From positions 165,327 through 229,326 of the forward strand of contig NZ_CACVCH010000081.1 of assembly GCF_902729425.1 (NCBI RefSeq): DNA of 64,000 nt, written 5' to 3'. Position 1 is the first letter of the stretch, and every line of letters starts with the position of its first letter. Positions 62,879-64,000 of the stretch are shown in pieces. The notes under the pieces were generated by a model. It did no database searches, had not been told where the DNA came from, and saw only the letters and a program-made list of their open reading frames with translations. Both the position numbers and the translations under genes were made by a program. This DNA is from Magnetospirillum sp. SS-4. GTDB taxonomy: Bacteria > Pseudomonadota > Alphaproteobacteria > Rhodospirillales > Magnetospirillaceae.

Positions 62879-64000
62879 CGGCGGCGGCGATGGCGGCGGC
62901 CATGGCGAAGCTGCCGGAAAAGCTGCCCAGGCTGTCGGCCATGCGCCCGGCCAAAGCGGGGCCGACGATCTGGCCGACGGCGAAGGCCACCGTGATGGTG
63001 CCGAACGCCGAGGCGGCCTGCTCCGGCCCCAGGTAATCGCCGACCGCCGCCGCCATGATGGAGGGAATGCTCCACAGCGCCAGCCCGAACAGGATGATGG
63101 AGGCGTAGAGGAACGGCTCGGGCAGCGGCAGCGCCACCAGGAGATAGGCCGACGCCTGGAACGCGAACACGATCATCATCCCCCGGCCGCGGCCGATCCG
63201 ATCCGACAACCCGCCGAAGCCGGGGCCGGAGGCCAGCGACAGCAGGCCGATGGCCGACCAGAACCAGCCGGCGGTGGATTCGGGAAAGCCGCGTTCCTGC
63301 ACCAGGGCGGTGACGATGAAGGTGGCGTAGATGACGTAGGTGAAGCCGAAGGCGGCGTACAGCGCCCCCAGATGGGCCAGCACCCGGCGTCGCGACGCCA
63401 TCGGCGGCGCGGCGGCGCAGGGAGACGACACCGGGGGAGCGGTGGCGCCTCCCACCGGCTCCAGCCCAAGGTCCGACGGATGATTGCTCAGCACCAGCCA
63501 GTCGATGGCCGCGGCCAGCATGACGATGGCCCCGATCACCAGCCAGGACAGCCGCCAGCCCTCGGCGCCTTGCGAGGCGTTGATGGCCGGCACCAGGAAG
63601 CCGCTGACCACGATGGCGGCGCCGGCGCCGATCACCACGAATCCGGCGGCGCGGCCGCGCACGCCCCGATTGAACCAATGGGCGATCAGGCCCATCACCG
63701 GCACGTTGGCGGCGCCGCTGCCATAGCCGGTCAGCACGTAGAGCAGAAGCACCTGAAGGGCGCCGTCGGCCCGCGACACCAGCATCATCGACAGCCCCAC
63801 CAGGATCAGGCCGGCGATGATGGTTCGCCGCGCCCCCAGGCGGGCGACCATGCGGCCGCCCAGGGCGACAGCCGCCATGTAGCCGATGAAGTTGCCGGTG
63901 GATATCCAGCCCATCTCGCTGCGGGTCAGGGGCAGGTCGGTCCCCATGGACGGCAGCAGCATGCCGAGAGCGAAGCGCCCCATTCCCAGGCAGGCGAAGG
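62835..64000 (-). CDS. YbfB/YjiJ-type MFS transporter, 5' truncated by window edge
   Basis: At least 388 residues: the frame stays open to base 64000 (upstream codons read FACLG before MGRFALGMLLPSM), so the start lies beyond the window. About 12 hydrophobic helices with the motif GGRMVARLGARRTI after helix 2 and SDRIGRGRGM after helix 8 mark an MFS carrier. The GxGRFA start region is typical of the YbfB/YjiJ group. Substrate unknown. Its end overlaps the convergent carrier gene. Confidence 0.88.
   Translation of the reverse strand, partial: FACLGMGRFALGMLLPSMGTDLPLTRSEMGWISTGNFIGYMAAVALGGRMVARLGARRTIIAGLILVGLSMMLVSRADGALQVLLLYVLTGYGSGAANVPVMGLIAHWFNRGVRGRAAGFVVIGAGAAIVVSGFLVPAINASQGAEGWRLSWLVIGAIVMLAAAIDWLVLSNHPSDLGLEPVGGATAPPVSSPCAAAPPMASRRRVLAHLGALYAAFGFTYVIYATFIVTALVQERGFPESTAGWFWSAIGLLSLASGPGFGGLSDRIGRGRGMMIVFAFQASAYLLVALPLPEPFLYASIILFGLALWSIPSIMAAAVGDYLGPEQAASAFGTITVAFAVGQIVGPALAGRMADSLGSFSGSFAMAAAIAAAAIAGAAFLPPPRKH

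Overview
This window is 64 kb of GC-rich, densely coding DNA. It looks like an alphaproteobacterial chromosome, most likely a Rhodospirillales/magnetospirilla-type organism. The evidence is the alphaproteobacterial small families (DUF1013/TrcR-like, DUF1192, DUF4169), the E1-beta subunit carrying its own lipoyl domain, trmFO, and the abundance of PAS, GGDEF, EAL, HD-GYP, chemoreceptor and hemerythrin genes typical of motile microaerophiles. The genus is inference; no rRNA, insertion sequence, CRISPR array or replication origin was seen.

Layout. 1-7.3 kb: one tightly packed plus-strand operon (M24-fold enzyme cut by the window edge, aldehyde dehydrogenase, CobW-type GTPase, fused E1 alpha/beta, VOC protein, an E2 acyltransferase WITHOUT a lipoyl domain, nitroreductase) with a convergent thioesterase. 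8.2-11.6 kb: a cytoplasmic molybdopterin oxidoreductase and an orphan branched-chain-amino-acid-type binding protein. 11.7-21.5 kb: signalling (hemerythrin-NIT chemoreceptor, HD-GYP protein, CHASE/PAS hybrid kinase, OmpR-type regulator, PAS-GGDEF-hemerythrin). 21.7-23.5 kb: rubrerythrin, rubredoxin and rubredoxin reductase. 23.6-28 kb: a PAS-GGDEF-EAL protein, a DUF4169 gene, tRNA-Asp and an ammonium transporter behind a good sigma-54 promoter. 28.1-38.7 kb: a minus-strand type I secretion operon (TolC-like lipoprotein, ABC exporter, HlyD adaptor) ending in a 1904-residue FecR/cadherin-like/FG-GAP/RTX surface protein whose coding sequence contains a 12-base homopolymer. 38.8-40.7 kb: trmFO and an ftsB-like gene separated by a perfect CRP-type palindrome. 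41-49.4 kb: the housekeeping pyruvate dehydrogenase operon (pdhA, pdhB, pdhC, two unknown genes, lpdA), an apparently inserted pentapeptide-repeat pair, lipA and a RatA/COQ10-like gene. 49.4-64 kb: cNMP-binding protein, DedA, purK-purE, a degenerate GGDEF protein, DUF1013, quinone oxidoreductase, DUF1192, 3-hydroxybutyrate dehydrogenase, thioesterase, hexapeptide-repeat protein, a NodT-type lipoprotein, a class III nucleotide cyclase, a small secreted protein, a bile-acid-symporter-like carrier and an MFS gene cut by the right edge.

How it fits together. The pdh-lip block makes and lipoylates pyruvate dehydrogenase. The first operon appears to specify a second 2-oxoacid dehydrogenase whose E2 core is an almost identical, truncated copy of PdhC and which encodes no lipoyl domain or E3 in this window, so it may borrow both from the pdh system. 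This is the strongest candidate here for an undescribed arrangement. The middle of the window is centred on oxygen and c-di-GMP: two hemerythrin-containing signalling proteins, the rubrerythrin/rubredoxin pathway, four c-di-GMP-type proteins, and a large secreted protein of the kind c-di-GMP often controls.
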